Shown here: positions 16,478-24,791 of the stretch, piece by piece
Numbering within the stretch: the first letter of the stretch is position 1
How the letters are laid out: each line of letters begins with the position of its first letter
Origin: Pseudoduganella lutea
GTDB lineage: Bacteria > Pseudomonadota > Gammaproteobacteria > Burkholderiales > Burkholderiaceae_D
NCBI RefSeq assembly: GCF_004209755.1
Contig: NZ_CP035913.1
Location: 4,030,001-4,094,000, forward strand
Reading direction: 5' to 3'
Length of the DNA: 64,000 nt
Notes under the pieces: model-generated
Database searches by the model: none
Told to the model about the DNA's origin: nothing
What the model saw: the letters and a program-made list of their open reading frames with translations, nothing else
Position numbers and translations under genes: made by a program

Positions 16478-18388
16478 ATGAACAGCATGATGAACAGCAT
16501 GAGAGACCAGCGCGTCAATGAAAAACGCCGCGCGATGATGAAGGCCGTATCGGCTTCCAGCCTGGCACTCGCCGGCGGCGGTGCCGCCCTGGCGACCGGT
16601 TCGGCCAACGCGGCCATCGCGGACGACCCATGGGGCCGCGCGAAGGAAATCGTCGACCGCCTGAACAAGCCGCGCCGCTTCCGCGACCAGGATTTCCCGA
16701 TCACCGATTTCGGCGCTGCCCAGTGCAAGCTGGTGAAGATCAAGGCGTGGATTTCCCACGACGACCAGGCGACGGTCGAAACCCAGGCACCCGGCTCGCA
16801 CGATTGCTACCCGGCGATCAAGGCCGCCATCGAGGCCTGCCACAAGGCGGGCGGCGGGCGCGTCGTGATCCCGGCCGGTAACTGGTTCGTGGCCGGCCCC
16901 ATCGTGCTGCTGTCGAACGTGCACGTGCACCTGAAGAAGGGCGCCAACGTGCTGTTCTCCACGCAGCCTGCCGACTACGCGAAGTACGGCGAGTTCGACT
17001 GCGGCAAGCACGGCAAGCTGGTGATCACGCGCTGGCAGGGCAACGACTGCCTGAACTTCGCGTCGCCGATCTACGCCTACGGTGCCGACAACATCGCGCT
17101 GACCGGCGAAGACTGGACCAGTATCCTGAACGGCCAGGGCGGCGTGCCGTTCAATGGCAAGGATGGCGATTGCTGGTGGACGTGGAAGGGCAAGAACCGC
17201 ACGATCAATCCGGCCTCGCAGGCGAACACGCCGGGCTACGTGGAAGGCAAGCTGACGCAGCGCCTGCCGAACCCGATCAACCCTAAATCGCTGAAGGACG
17301 TGGCGCCGCACCTGACGGAAGCGGAGCGCCTGCACATCCAGGGCGAGGGCGAGCGCTGGCGCGCCGACGAGCAGTACCTGCCGGCACTGTCCGAGGCGGG
17401 CGTGCCGCTGGCGCAGCGCGTGTTCGGCCTGGGCCACTTCCTGCGCCCAACGATGATCCACATTATCGGCTGCACCAACGTGCTGCTCGAAGGCTATGAA
17501 GTGAAGGACACGCCGTTCTGGCAGCACCACCCGGTCCACTGCCGCAACATCGTGATCCGCAACGTGCACTGCAACAGCAAGGGCCCTAACAGCGATGGCT
17601 TCGATCCCGAGTCGTGCGACATGGTGCTGATCGAAGGCTGCACGTTCGACACGGGCGACGATTGCATCGCCATCAAGGCCGGCAAGGACCTGGACGTGCA
17701 ATACGGCCCGTCGCAGAACATCGTTGTGCAGAAGTGCGTCATGCAGAGCGGCCACGGTGCCGTCACGCTGGGCAGCGAGATGGCCGGCGGCATCCAGAAC
17801 GTCTACGCGCAGGACCTCGTGTTCGAGAACATCCACTGGGCGACCGATCCGCTGAACACGGCGATCCGGCTGAAGACCAACATGAATCGCGGCGGCTACC
17901 TGAAGAACTTCTACGTGCGCAACGTGAAGATCCCGAACGGCGTGCAGACCAGCCCGTCGTTCTACGCGTCGCTGCCCAACTCGCCGATCGAATCGAAGAC
18001 CGTGGCCGTGGCCGCCGGTGCCGTCGTCACGTTCGACTGCGACTACACGCCCACCGCCGACACCGTGCGCACCCGCCCGCCGGTGGTGGACAACGTGCAG
18101 ATCTCCCATGTCACCGTGGGCAATGTCGAGGTGAAGAAGGGGCCGAAGAAAGGGCAGAAGGCGGCGTGCTACCAGGCTGTCGTCATCCTCGGCCCGGTCT
18201 CCAACAACTACAACGGCCCGCAGCCGATGCCGCAGGTGCCGCCAGTCACCAACGTGACGATCAGCGACTGCGACTTCGGCACCACCGTCAGCACCGAGCA
18301 GCCGTTCTTCCTGTACAACGTGCGCGGGCTGAAGCTGAACCGGGTCAAGATAGGCGGCAAGGAGTACAACACCACACTGTCTGCATAA
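16478..18388 (+). CDS. GH28 polygalacturonase, probable Tat export
   Basis: A 636-residue glycoside hydrolase family 28 enzyme cleaving alpha-1,4-linked galacturonate. The N-terminus has EKRRAMMKAVSASSLALAGG, a twin-arginine-like signal, ending near ANAA. The beta-helix carries the catalytic aspartates in NSDGFDPES and DTGDDCIAIK, the GHG motif in SGHGAVTLGSEMAGG, and the substrate-binding RLK of AIRLKTNMNRGG. The length and the GSE after GHG favour exo-acting enzymes, which would release mono- or digalacturonate for uptake. Several ATGs cluster at the start (16478, 16487, 16490, 16499); the first is used because it directly follows an AGGAGACAGC site. Confidence 0.92.
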   Translation: MNSMMNSMRDQRVNEKRRAMMKAVSASSLALAGGGAALATGSANAAIADDPWGRAKEIVDRLNKPRRFRDQDFPITDFGAAQCKLVKIKAWISHDDQATVETQAPGSHDCYPAIKAAIEACHKAGGGRVVIPAGNWFVAGPIVLLSNVHVHLKKGANVLFSTQPADYAKYGEFDCGKHGKLVITRWQGNDCLNFASPIYAYGADNIALTGEDWTSILNGQGGVPFNGKDGDCWWTWKGKNRTINPASQANTPGYVEGKLTQRLPNPINPKSLKDVAPHLTEAERLHIQGEGERWRADEQYLPALSEAGVPLAQRVFGLGHFLRPTMIHIIGCTNVLLEGYEVKDTPFWQHHPVHCRNIVIRNVHCNSKGPNSDGFDPESCDMVLIEGCTFDTGDDCIAIKAGKDLDVQYGPSQNIVVQKCVMQSGHGAVTLGSEMAGGIQNVYAQDLVFENIHWATDPLNTAIRLKTNMNRGGYLKNFYVRNVKIPNGVQTSPSFYASLPNSPIESKTVAVAAGAVVTFDCDYTPTADTVRTRPPVVDNVQISHVTVGNVEVKKGPKKGQKAACYQAVVILGPVSNNYNGPQPMPQVPPVTNVTISDCDFGTTVSTEQPFFLYNVRGLKLNRVKIGGKEYNTTLSA

Positions 18389-18397
18389 CCGCACTGC

Positions 18398-18467
18398 AAA
18401 ACCGGTGACAGACACCTATTATTTTGGAACATCCGTTGCAAAATAACTGGTGTCTGTCACCGGTTTT
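18398..18467. repeat. long perfect palindromic repeat at convergent junction (site D)
   Basis: Perfect 19-nt arms, AAAACCGGTGACAGACACC (18398-18416) and its complement (18449-18467), enclose a second inverted repeat TTATTTTG/CAAAATAA (18419-18426/18439-18446). The whole folds into one long hairpin. It lies 9 bp after the polygalacturonase stop and 36 bp before the end of the converging glycosyltransferase gene. The GGTGTCTGTCACC core differs from the GGGGTCAG core of the other sites. Confidence 0.85.
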
Positions 18468-18503
18468 CAGGCGAGGGGCTTGTTCCTCAAAGTCCCTGCT
18501 TCA

Positions 18504-19334
18504 CTACCGGTTTTCCGTTTTCAGTACAGCCTGCAGCTCCGCCACCTTGCGCTTCAGCGCCGGCAGGAAGCGGCTCGCCACCCCGTCGTCGCATTCGTTG
18601 CGGTCATGGCCGACGAACCAGTGGTCGGGCCGCACGATGTGCGGCGTGCGGTCGGCCGCGCCGATGTCCTGCTTGACCTGCTTGAAGTAGTCGTAGTGCT
18701 GGGTCACGTAGTGGTTGATGCGGAAATGCTCGTACGTGGGTGACAGGGTCGGGTCCCGCAGCATGGGCGCCGTCAGCGGCCGCAGTTGCTCGTCGACCGT
18801 GCCGTGTGGCGTGGTAAACAGGTGCGATCCCGTGCAGCGCACCGGCTGCCCGGCGCGGACGATGGACTTGACGTGCCGGTTCGGGCCGAAGCCCGGTTCG
18901 CTGTGGCGCGGATAGTCTTCCAGCAGCAGGCCGCCCGGATCGCCGACATGCCCGTTGCTGCCATAGCAGATCCAGTACACCGCCAGCGCTGACAGCGCCT
19001 TGTCCTGGTAGGGCGCCAGCGCTTCGGCCATGTTGGCGGCGCGGGTGGGGAACAGGAACTCGTCGCCGTCGATGAAGGCCATCCAGTCCACTTCCTGCTG
19101 GTGCTTGTCCCAGGCGTGCTGGTAGGCGGCCAGTTGCGGCTTGTCGCAGTCGCCGATCCGGTACACCGTGATCGGATAATGCCGCGCCAGCCTGGCCAGT
19201 GTGCCGTCCATGCCGTCTTCGCATTTGTGGCAGTACACATAGAAGCGATCGAAGCCGGCCAGCATGTGGAAGGCGAGCCACTCCACGATCCACGGCTGGC
19301 GGTTGCGCTGGATGGAGGTAATGCCAAGCCGCAT
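18504..19334 (-). CDS. glycosyltransferase family 2/92-like protein
   Basis: A 276-residue cytosolic protein. The N-terminal ITSIQRNRQPWIVEWLAFHM and FDRFYVYCHKCEDG are typical of glycosyltransferase family 92/DUF23-type and related GT-A enzymes (EWxxYHxxLGVxxFYIYDN pattern). DGDEF in MAFIDGDEFLFP is the nucleotide-sugar/metal DxD-type site. A late GSHLF and INHYVTQHYDYF supply conserved His residues. It ends with a helical tail rich in Lys and Glu. Its acceptor is unknown, with no other polysaccharide genes adjacent. It converges on the polygalacturonase across site D. Confidence 0.8.
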   Translation of the reverse strand: MRLGITSIQRNRQPWIVEWLAFHMLAGFDRFYVYCHKCEDGMDGTLARLARHYPITVYRIGDCDKPQLAAYQHAWDKHQQEVDWMAFIDGDEFLFPTRAANMAEALAPYQDKALSALAVYWICYGSNGHVGDPGGLLLEDYPRHSEPGFGPNRHVKSIVRAGQPVRCTGSHLFTTPHGTVDEQLRPLTAPMLRDPTLSPTYEHFRINHYVTQHYDYFKQVKQDIGAADRTPHIVRPDHWFVGHDRNECDDGVASRFLPALKRKVAELQAVLKTENR

Positions 19335-19442
19335 CGAGGGCCCCGCTTATGAGCAGGCGCCATTCTACATCGGCCTGCGATGCATGCGCCTGCGGCCGTG
19401 CGCCCGTGATAAGGTGCGGCCATCATCGTAGTGGAGCACATC

Positions 19443-19769
19443 ATGGAACGTACTTACCAGGAGGCCGCCCCGTCGCGGGCCGACATCGACGCGCTCACCG
19501 GACCGGCCCTGCTCGAATTCGGCACCAACTGGTGCGGTTACTGCCGCGCCGCCCAAGCCCCGCTGGCCGAGGCCTACGCGGACTACCCCGGCATCCGGCA
19601 CTTCAAGGTGGAGGACGGGCCCGGCCGCTTGCTGGGCCGTTCCTTCCGTGTCAAACTCTGGCCCACCATGATCTTCCTGCAAGACGGGAAGGAAGTGGCG
19701 CGCGTGGTGCGCCCGGAGAACGCCGGCGAAATCCGCGACGCGTTTGCCCAGATCGCCCAACCCGGCTGA
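19443..19769 (+). CDS. thioredoxin-family protein
   Basis: A 108-residue single-domain thioredoxin-fold protein. The active site is NWCGYCRAA (CxxC with Gly-Tyr), and the cis-Pro loop is KLWPTMIFLQDG, both at the expected spacing. It lacks a signal peptide and is probably cytosolic. The WCGYC centre differs from the WCGPC of classical thioredoxin and resembles small thioredoxin-like reductases of betaproteobacteria. The start at 19443 has GGAG 6-7 nt upstream. It is 40 bp before the MFS gene in the same direction. Confidence 0.88.
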   Translation: MERTYQEAAPSRADIDALTGPALLEFGTNWCGYCRAAQAPLAEAYADYPGIRHFKVEDGPGRLLGRSFRVKLWPTMIFLQDGKEVARVVRPENAGEIRDAFAQIAQPG

Positions 19770-19809
19770 CGGCACCCTTATCGGTTTTTCCCTCATCGTC
19801 GGAGTACGC

Positions 19810-21081
19810 ATGTCCCAGCCTCACCCGGCCGGTCGAGTCAACTCGCCCGGCACCGTGCTGTTTGCCAGCCTGATCGGCACCACGATCGAATTCTTCGATT
19901 TCTATATCTACGCAACGGCCGCCGTCCTCGTCTTTCCCCACCTGTTCTTCCCGGCCGGCGATCCCACCGCCGCCACCCTGCAGTCGCTGGCCACGTTCGC
20001 CATTGCGTTCTTCGCCCGCCCGGTCGGCTCGGCCGTGTTCGGCCATTTCGGCGACCGTGTCGGCCGCAAGGCCACGCTGGTGGCCGCGCTGCTGACGATG
20101 GGGCTGTCCACCGTGGTCATCGGCATGTTGCCCACGTATGCGCAGATCGGCGCGTGGGCGCCGGCGCTGCTGGCGCTGTGCCGTTTCGGCCAGGGCCTCG
20201 GCCTGGGCGGGGAGTGGGGCGGCGCCGTGCTGCTGGCCACCGAGAATGCGCCGCCGGGCAAGCGCGCCTGGTATGGCATGTTCCCCCAGCTGGGCGCGCC
20301 GATCGGCTTCTTCCTCTCCGGCGGCATTTTCCTGTTGCTGTCGGAAGTCCAGACCGACGAGCAGTTCTTCAGCTGGGGCTGGCGTGTGCCGTTCCTGGCC
20401 AGCGCGCTGCTCGTGGTGGTGGGCCTGTATGTGCGGCTGAAGATCAACGAAACGCCGGATTTCCAGAAGGTGCTCGACAAGGGCGAGCGCGTCGAGGTGC
20501 CGGTAAAGGCCGTGCTGGTGCAGCACACCCGCGCGCTGGTGCTGGGCACCATGATGGCGATGGCCACCTTCGTGCTGTTCTACCTGATGACGGTGTTCAC
20601 GCTGAACTGGGGCGTGGCCGGGCTGGGCTTCACGCGCCAGCAGATGCTAATCCAGCAATTGATCGCCGTGGTGTTCTTCGGCCTGACGATTCCGGTGGCG
20701 GCCTTGCTGGCCGACCGCCATGGCCGGCGCGGCACGCTGATCTGGGTCTCGGCCGCCATCGCGCTGTTCGGCCTGGCGTTCGGCCCGCTGTTCGATTCGC
20801 GCAGCGCCGTGCAGGTGACCTTGTTCCTGGCGCTGGGCCTGGGCCTGATGGGCATGACGTATGGCCCGCTGGGCACGATCCTGTCGGAACTGTTCCCGGC
20901 CGAGGTGCGTTACACGGGCGCGTCGCTGACGTTCAACCTGGCCGGCATCATCGGCGCTTCGCTGGCACCGTATATCGCCACCAAGCTGGCCACCACTTAT
21001 GGCCTGGCGTACGTGGGGTATTACCTGTCGATCGCTGCTTTGCTCAGCCTGATCGCGCTGGTGCTGGCGAAAAAGTCTTAG
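19810..21081 (+). CDS. MFS transporter, metabolite:H+ symporter (MHS) type
   Basis: A 423-residue 12-TM transporter of the MHS/ProP-ShiA branch. It begins with the typical GTTIEFFDFYIYATAAVL in TM1, has the conserved loop FGDRVGRKATLV between TM2 and TM3, and LGGEWGGAVLLATENAPPGKRAWYGMFPQLGA in TM5 region (given here as key motif GEWGGA). TM8-9 loop ADRHGRRGTL repeats the MFS signature. Substrates in this branch include alpha-ketoglutarate, shikimate, proline or aromatic acids; none can be chosen here. The start at 19810 has GGAG upstream. A hairpin follows the stop. Confidence 0.88.
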   Translation: MSQPHPAGRVNSPGTVLFASLIGTTIEFFDFYIYATAAVLVFPHLFFPAGDPTAATLQSLATFAIAFFARPVGSAVFGHFGDRVGRKATLVAALLTMGLSTVVIGMLPTYAQIGAWAPALLALCRFGQGLGLGGEWGGAVLLATENAPPGKRAWYGMFPQLGAPIGFFLSGGIFLLLSEVQTDEQFFSWGWRVPFLASALLVVVGLYVRLKINETPDFQKVLDKGERVEVPVKAVLVQHTRALVLGTMMAMATFVLFYLMTVFTLNWGVAGLGFTRQQMLIQQLIAVVFFGLTIPVAALLADRHGRRGTLIWVSAAIALFGLAFGPLFDSRSAVQVTLFLALGLGLMGMTYGPLGTILSELFPAEVRYTGASLTFNLAGIIGASLAPYIATKLATTYGLAYVGYYLSIAALLSLIALVLAKKS

Positions 21082-21108
21082 CGGCTACCTCCTTCGGCAG
21101 AGGAACGG

Positions 21109-21137
21109 CGTGCCCCGTCTAGGGATGACGGGGCACG
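21109..21137 (+). terminator. terminator-like hairpin after the MFS gene
   Basis: Perfect 10-bp arms CGTGCCCCGT and ACGGGGCACG with a 9-nt loop lie 28 bp after the MFS stop and 48 bp before the amidohydrolase start. No T-run follows, so termination strength is uncertain. Confidence 0.5.
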
Positions 21138-21184
21138 GCAGGTGCGTATGATGGGGCACACCCGTCGTCCACCAATAAAACACC

Positions 21185-23029
21185 ATGCTAATCCTGACCA
21201 ACGGCCGCTTCCACACGGCCGACAAATCGAATCCCGTCGCCACGGCGGTCGCCATCGCCGACGGCAAATTCCTCGCCGTCGGTACCACCGAAGAAGTGAT
21301 GCGCCAGGCCGCGCCGGACGCCCAGGTGATCGACCTGAACGGCCGTACCGTGATCCCCGGTCTGAACGATTCGCACCTGCACCTGATCCGCGGCGGTCTC
21401 AACTACAACCTGGAGCTGCGCTGGGAAGGCGTGCCGTCGCTGGCCGACGCGCTGCGCATGCTGAAGGAACAGGCCTTGCGCACGCCGACCCCGCAGTGGG
21501 TGCGCGTGGTGGGCGGCTGGAACGAGTTCCAGTTCGCCGAAAAGCGCCTGCCCACGCTGGACGAGATCAATGCGGCCGCGCCCGATACGCCCGTGTTCGT
21601 GCTGCACCTGTATGACCGCGCGCTGCTGAACCGCGCCGCGCTGCGCGCCGTGGGCTACGACAAGGACACGCCGGCGCCGCCGGGCGGCGAGATCCAGCGC
21701 GATGCGCACGGCAACCCGACCGGCATGCTGATCGCGCGCCCGAACGCGATGATCCTGTATGCCACGCTGGCCAAGGGCCCGGCGCTGCCGCTCGAGCACC
21801 AGGTGAACAGCACGCGCCAGTTCATGCGCGAACTGAATCGCCTTGGGCTGACCAGCGCGATCGACGCGGGCGGTGGGTTCCAGAACTACCCGCAGGATTA
21901 CCAGGTGGTGCAGCAGCTGGCGGAGCAGGACCAGCTGACGATCCGCATCGCCTACAACCTGTTCACGCAGAACAAGGGCGCGGAGCTGCAGGATTTCAAG
22001 CAGTGGACGGACATCGTCAAGCCGGGTGATGGCAGCGACTGGTACCGCCACAATGGCGCCGGCGAGATGCTGGTGTTCTCGGCGGCCGACTTCGAGGACT
22101 TCCTGGAACCGCGCCCGGATCTGCCGCCCGAGATGGAAGCGCAACTGGAGCAGGTGGTGCGCCACCTCGTCGAGCAGCGCTGGCCGTTCCGCCTGCATGC
22201 CACTTATGACGAATCGATCGGCCGCATGCTCGACGTATTCGAGAAGGTCAACCGCGACATCCCGTTCGACGGCCTGCACTGGCTGTTCGACCACGCCGAG
22301 ACGATCACGCCAAGGAACATCGAGCGGGTAAAAGCGCTGGGCGGCGGCATCGCCATCCAGCACCGCATGGCGTTCCAGGGCGAGTACTTCGTCGACCGCT
22401 ACGGCGCCGAAGCCGCGAAGCACACGCCACCGATCAAGCGCATGCTGGAGAACGGCGTGCCGGTCGGCGCCGGCACGGATGCGACGCGCGTGGCCAGCTA
22501 CAACCCGTGGACGGCGCTGTACTGGCTGGTGTCCGGCCGCACCGTGGGCGGCCTGCGCCTGTACGATGCCGGCGCCCGGCTCGACCGCGAGACCGCGATC
22601 GAACTGTGGACGTCGGGCAGCGCGTGGTTCTCGAACGAGCAGGGCAAGAAAGGTCGCATCAAGGAAGGCATGCTGGCCGACCTGGCCGTGCTGTCGGCCG
22701 ACTTTTTCCGCGTGGAGGAAGAGGCGATCAAGTCGATCGAATCCGTGCTGACCGTGGTGGGCGGCAAAATCGTGTTTGCCCAGGCCGAGTTCGACAAGCT
22801 GGGGCCACCGCAATTGCCCGTGCTGCCGGACTGGTCGCCGGTCAACAAGGTGCCTGGCCACTACCGGGCCGTGGCCCCCGCCGCGCAAAAGAGCGCACTA
22901 CCGCACCAGTGCGCCGGCGCCTGCGCGGTGCACAAGCATTCGCATGACGTGGCGCGCAAGTCCACCGTGCCGGTGTCGGACCATGCCGGCTTCTGGGGCG
23001 CGTTCGGCTGCAGCTGTTTTGCGTTCTGA
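21185..23029 (+). CDS. YtcJ-like metal-dependent amidohydrolase with Cys-rich C-terminal tail
   Basis: A 614-residue amidohydrolase-3 (YtcJ-type) enzyme. The N-terminal composite domain is followed by VIPGLNDSHLHLIRGG (metal-binding HxH), a mobile segment, a middle His in PFRLHATYDE, LFDHAETI, and the late Asp in GAGTDATRVAS. Family members hydrolyse C-N bonds in varied, mostly unknown substrates. The usual family ends near GPVLP; here about 50 extra residues contain HQCAGACAVHKHSHDV and GAFGCSCFAF, giving four Cys and several His that could bind metal. No signal peptide is visible. Two XapX genes follow in one unit. Confidence 0.88.
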   Translation: MLILTNGRFHTADKSNPVATAVAIADGKFLAVGTTEEVMRQAAPDAQVIDLNGRTVIPGLNDSHLHLIRGGLNYNLELRWEGVPSLADALRMLKEQALRTPTPQWVRVVGGWNEFQFAEKRLPTLDEINAAAPDTPVFVLHLYDRALLNRAALRAVGYDKDTPAPPGGEIQRDAHGNPTGMLIARPNAMILYATLAKGPALPLEHQVNSTRQFMRELNRLGLTSAIDAGGGFQNYPQDYQVVQQLAEQDQLTIRIAYNLFTQNKGAELQDFKQWTDIVKPGDGSDWYRHNGAGEMLVFSAADFEDFLEPRPDLPPEMEAQLEQVVRHLVEQRWPFRLHATYDESIGRMLDVFEKVNRDIPFDGLHWLFDHAETITPRNIERVKALGGGIAIQHRMAFQGEYFVDRYGAEAAKHTPPIKRMLENGVPVGAGTDATRVASYNPWTALYWLVSGRTVGGLRLYDAGARLDRETAIELWTSGSAWFSNEQGKKGRIKEGMLADLAVLSADFFRVEEEAIKSIESVLTVVGGKIVFAQAEFDKLGPPQLPVLPDWSPVNKVPGHYRAVAPAAQKSALPHQCAGACAVHKHSHDVARKSTVPVSDHAGFWGAFGCSCFAF

Positions 23030-23038
23030 GGAGCGGCG

Positions 23039-23281
23039 ATGAACTACGTGAAGATCCTGGCGGGCCTCGTGCTGTCGTTCGCCGTGGGGCTGGCGTGCCG
23101 CAAGTTCGGCATTCCGGCCGCGTCGCCGCCCGTGCTGTCCGGCGCACTGCTGGTGTTCATGATGAGCAGCGGCTACTGGCTGGTGGACCGCTACGTGGCC
23201 CGCCGCGCCGCCGAGAACAAGCGCCATTGCGGCGGCCATGCGATCGAAGCCGCGCCGGAGCAGGCTGGAGGTGGCCGATGA
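23039..23281 (+). CDS. XapX (DUF1427) small membrane protein
   Basis: An 80-residue protein with two predicted membrane helices: KILAGLVLSFAVGLACRKFG and a second covering PVLSGALLVFMMSSGYWLVD. The intervening IPAASPPVLSG matches the P-x-PP turn of XapX domains. A charged C-terminal tail contains ENKRHCGGH. The function of the family is unknown. It starts 9 bp after the amidohydrolase stop, and its own stop overlaps the start of a second XapX gene (ATGA), so all three are probably one operon. Confidence 0.8.
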   Translation: MNYVKILAGLVLSFAVGLACRKFGIPAASPPVLSGALLVFMMSSGYWLVDRYVARRAAENKRHCGGHAIEAAPEQAGGGR

Positions 23282-23430
23282 GCGCGCTGCTGGCCGGTGC
23301 CGTGCTGGGCCTCGTGATCGGCGCCGTGTGCCGCGCCTGCGATATTCCATCCCCCGCGCCACCCACGCCGATCGGCGCGCTGCTGGTGGTGGCGATGACG
23401 GGAGGCTACGTGGTGGGCGGGCTCGTGTGA
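23278..23430 (+). CDS. second XapX (DUF1427) membrane protein
   Basis: A 50-residue protein with two hydrophobic helices separated by the XapX turn (CDIPSPAPPTPIGALLVVAM). It is shorter than its neighbour and lacks the charged tail. The start overlaps the previous stop by 4 bp with GGAGG about 10 nt upstream. Paired XapX proteins may form a small heteromeric membrane complex that serves the adjacent amidohydrolase; this is inference from gene order. Its last 25 bp overlap the end of the convergent regulator gene. Confidence 0.78.
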   Translation: MSALLAGAVLGLVIGAVCRACDIPSPAPPTPIGALLVVAMTGGYVVGGLV

Positions 23431-24791
23431 GCAATGTCCGCGCGCTTACGCAAGGCAAACGCGCGGTGTGATGGCGCCATCGTATAGCCCGGCGCGTGGC
23501 CGGCGTCGAACCTCAGCAGCGCGCTGTCCACGAGCGTGCCGAGCAGGTCCAGCGTGGCGGCTTCGTCGCCACCGCGCCGGGCCATCAATTCCTCCAGCGA
23601 AAACCAGGTGGGCAAGGCTGCCGTGTCGCACCACAGAGCCTGCGCCGCGGGCGCCAGCAAGTCGTAGCTCCACTCGAGCGTATCGTGCAGGCTGCGCTGG
23701 CGCGCCGGGCCGGTGCCGGTGCTTTTCGCCAGCAGCGGCAGGCGATCGCCCAGCCGCCGCAGCAGGCCGGCAACCCCCAGCGCGGGGATGCGTGCCGCGG
23801 CCAGTTCCAGCGCGAGCGGCAGCCCATCGAGTTCGCGGCAGAGGGCGATCGCGTCGGGTAACGTTGCCTCGGTCAGCGTGAAGCGGTGATCGTGGCCCTG
23901 GGCGCGCGCCTGCAGCAGGGCCAGGGCGCCGTAGTCGAGCGCTTCGGCCAGCGCGCAACCGGCGGGCGGGATGGCCAGCGGCATCAGCCGGTACACCTGT
24001 TCTTCCGGCACGTGCAGGCGCACCTGCGTGGTCACGAGCAGCCGCAACGCGGGCAGCCGTGCCAGCAGTTCCTGGGCCAGCGCCGCCGTCTCTCGCGCCA
24101 CGCGGTCGACATTGTCGAGCACCAGCACGCAGGGCTGCGACCCTGCATGGCGTGCCAGCGTGTCCACGGCGCCACCGTCGACGCCCATGCCGCGGGCCAC
24201 GGCCTCCAGCACGTCGCCGCTGCCTGCGCACTCGGCCATGTCGGCCCAGGCCACGGGCGGTCCGGCGGCTGCGGCGGCGTGCCGCGCCAGTGCGCTCTTG
24301 CCGACACCGCCCGCGCCGAGCAGGCTGGTGAGCCGATGGTGACGCAGCACGTCGCCCAGTTCGGCCAGGTCGCCGGCGCGGCCCAGCAGCGCGCCGGGCG
24401 CAGTCGACGGCAAGGCGGCGGCAGCGGCTTCTCCCACGCCCACCGGCAACGCCAGACGGTAGCCATGCCCGGGAACGGTCGCGATCGCATTCCGGCCCAG
24501 CAGCTTGCGCAGCAGCGAAACCTGCACCTGCAGGTTGTTTTCCTCCACCACCAGGCCTGGCCATACCATGGCGAGCAAGTCGTTCTTGCTCATCATGCCG
24601 GGATGGTGCCGCACGAGCGCGACCAGCACGTCCAGCGCGCGTGGCGTGAGCGGCACTGGCTTGCCATGCAGCCGCAGTCGCCGTGCCGCTGGCCACAATT
24701 CGTAGGGCCCCACGTGCAGCAACGCACCCGCGGCAGGCCATTCAGGCCGCATTAAGGCGGGATTCAGGTCGGCCAAAGGATTTTCAGGCAT
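23406..24791 (-). CDS. winged-helix regulator fused to NB-ARC-like ATPase
   Basis: A 461-residue signal-transduction ATPase. Residues about 28-115 are an OmpR/PhoB-type winged helix (PLTPRALDVLVALVRHHPGM, VVEENNLQVQVSLLRKLLG, VPGHGYRLALPV). An ATPase follows with Walker A LLGAGGVGKSALARH, Walker B CVLVLDNVDRV, and the NB-ARC/AfsR-like LCRELDGLPLALELAAARI. There is no C-terminal TPR sensor, so it is shorter than AfsR or MalT relatives. Its 3' end overlaps the second XapX gene. Its start is 190 bp from the giant PEP-CTERM gene, which it may control. Confidence 0.85.
   Translation of the reverse strand: MPENPLADLNPALMRPEWPAAGALLHVGPYELWPAARRLRLHGKPVPLTPRALDVLVALVRHHPGMMSKNDLLAMVWPGLVVEENNLQVQVSLLRKLLGRNAIATVPGHGYRLALPVGVGEAAAAALPSTAPGALLGRAGDLAELGDVLRHHRLTSLLGAGGVGKSALARHAAAAAGPPVAWADMAECAGSGDVLEAVARGMGVDGGAVDTLARHAGSQPCVLVLDNVDRVARETAALAQELLARLPALRLLVTTQVRLHVPEEQVYRLMPLAIPPAGCALAEALDYGALALLQARAQGHDHRFTLTEATLPDAIALCRELDGLPLALELAAARIPALGVAGLLRRLGDRLPLLAKSTGTGPARQRSLHDTLEWSYDLLAPAAQALWCDTAALPTWFSLEELMARRGGDEAATLDLLGTLVDSALLRFDAGHAPGYTMAPSHRAFALRKRADIAHTSPPTT

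Noticed and set aside
16406..18415. Open frame of 669 codons opposite the polygalacturonase
   Set aside because: Antisense shadow of a GH28 gene with intact catalytic motifs.
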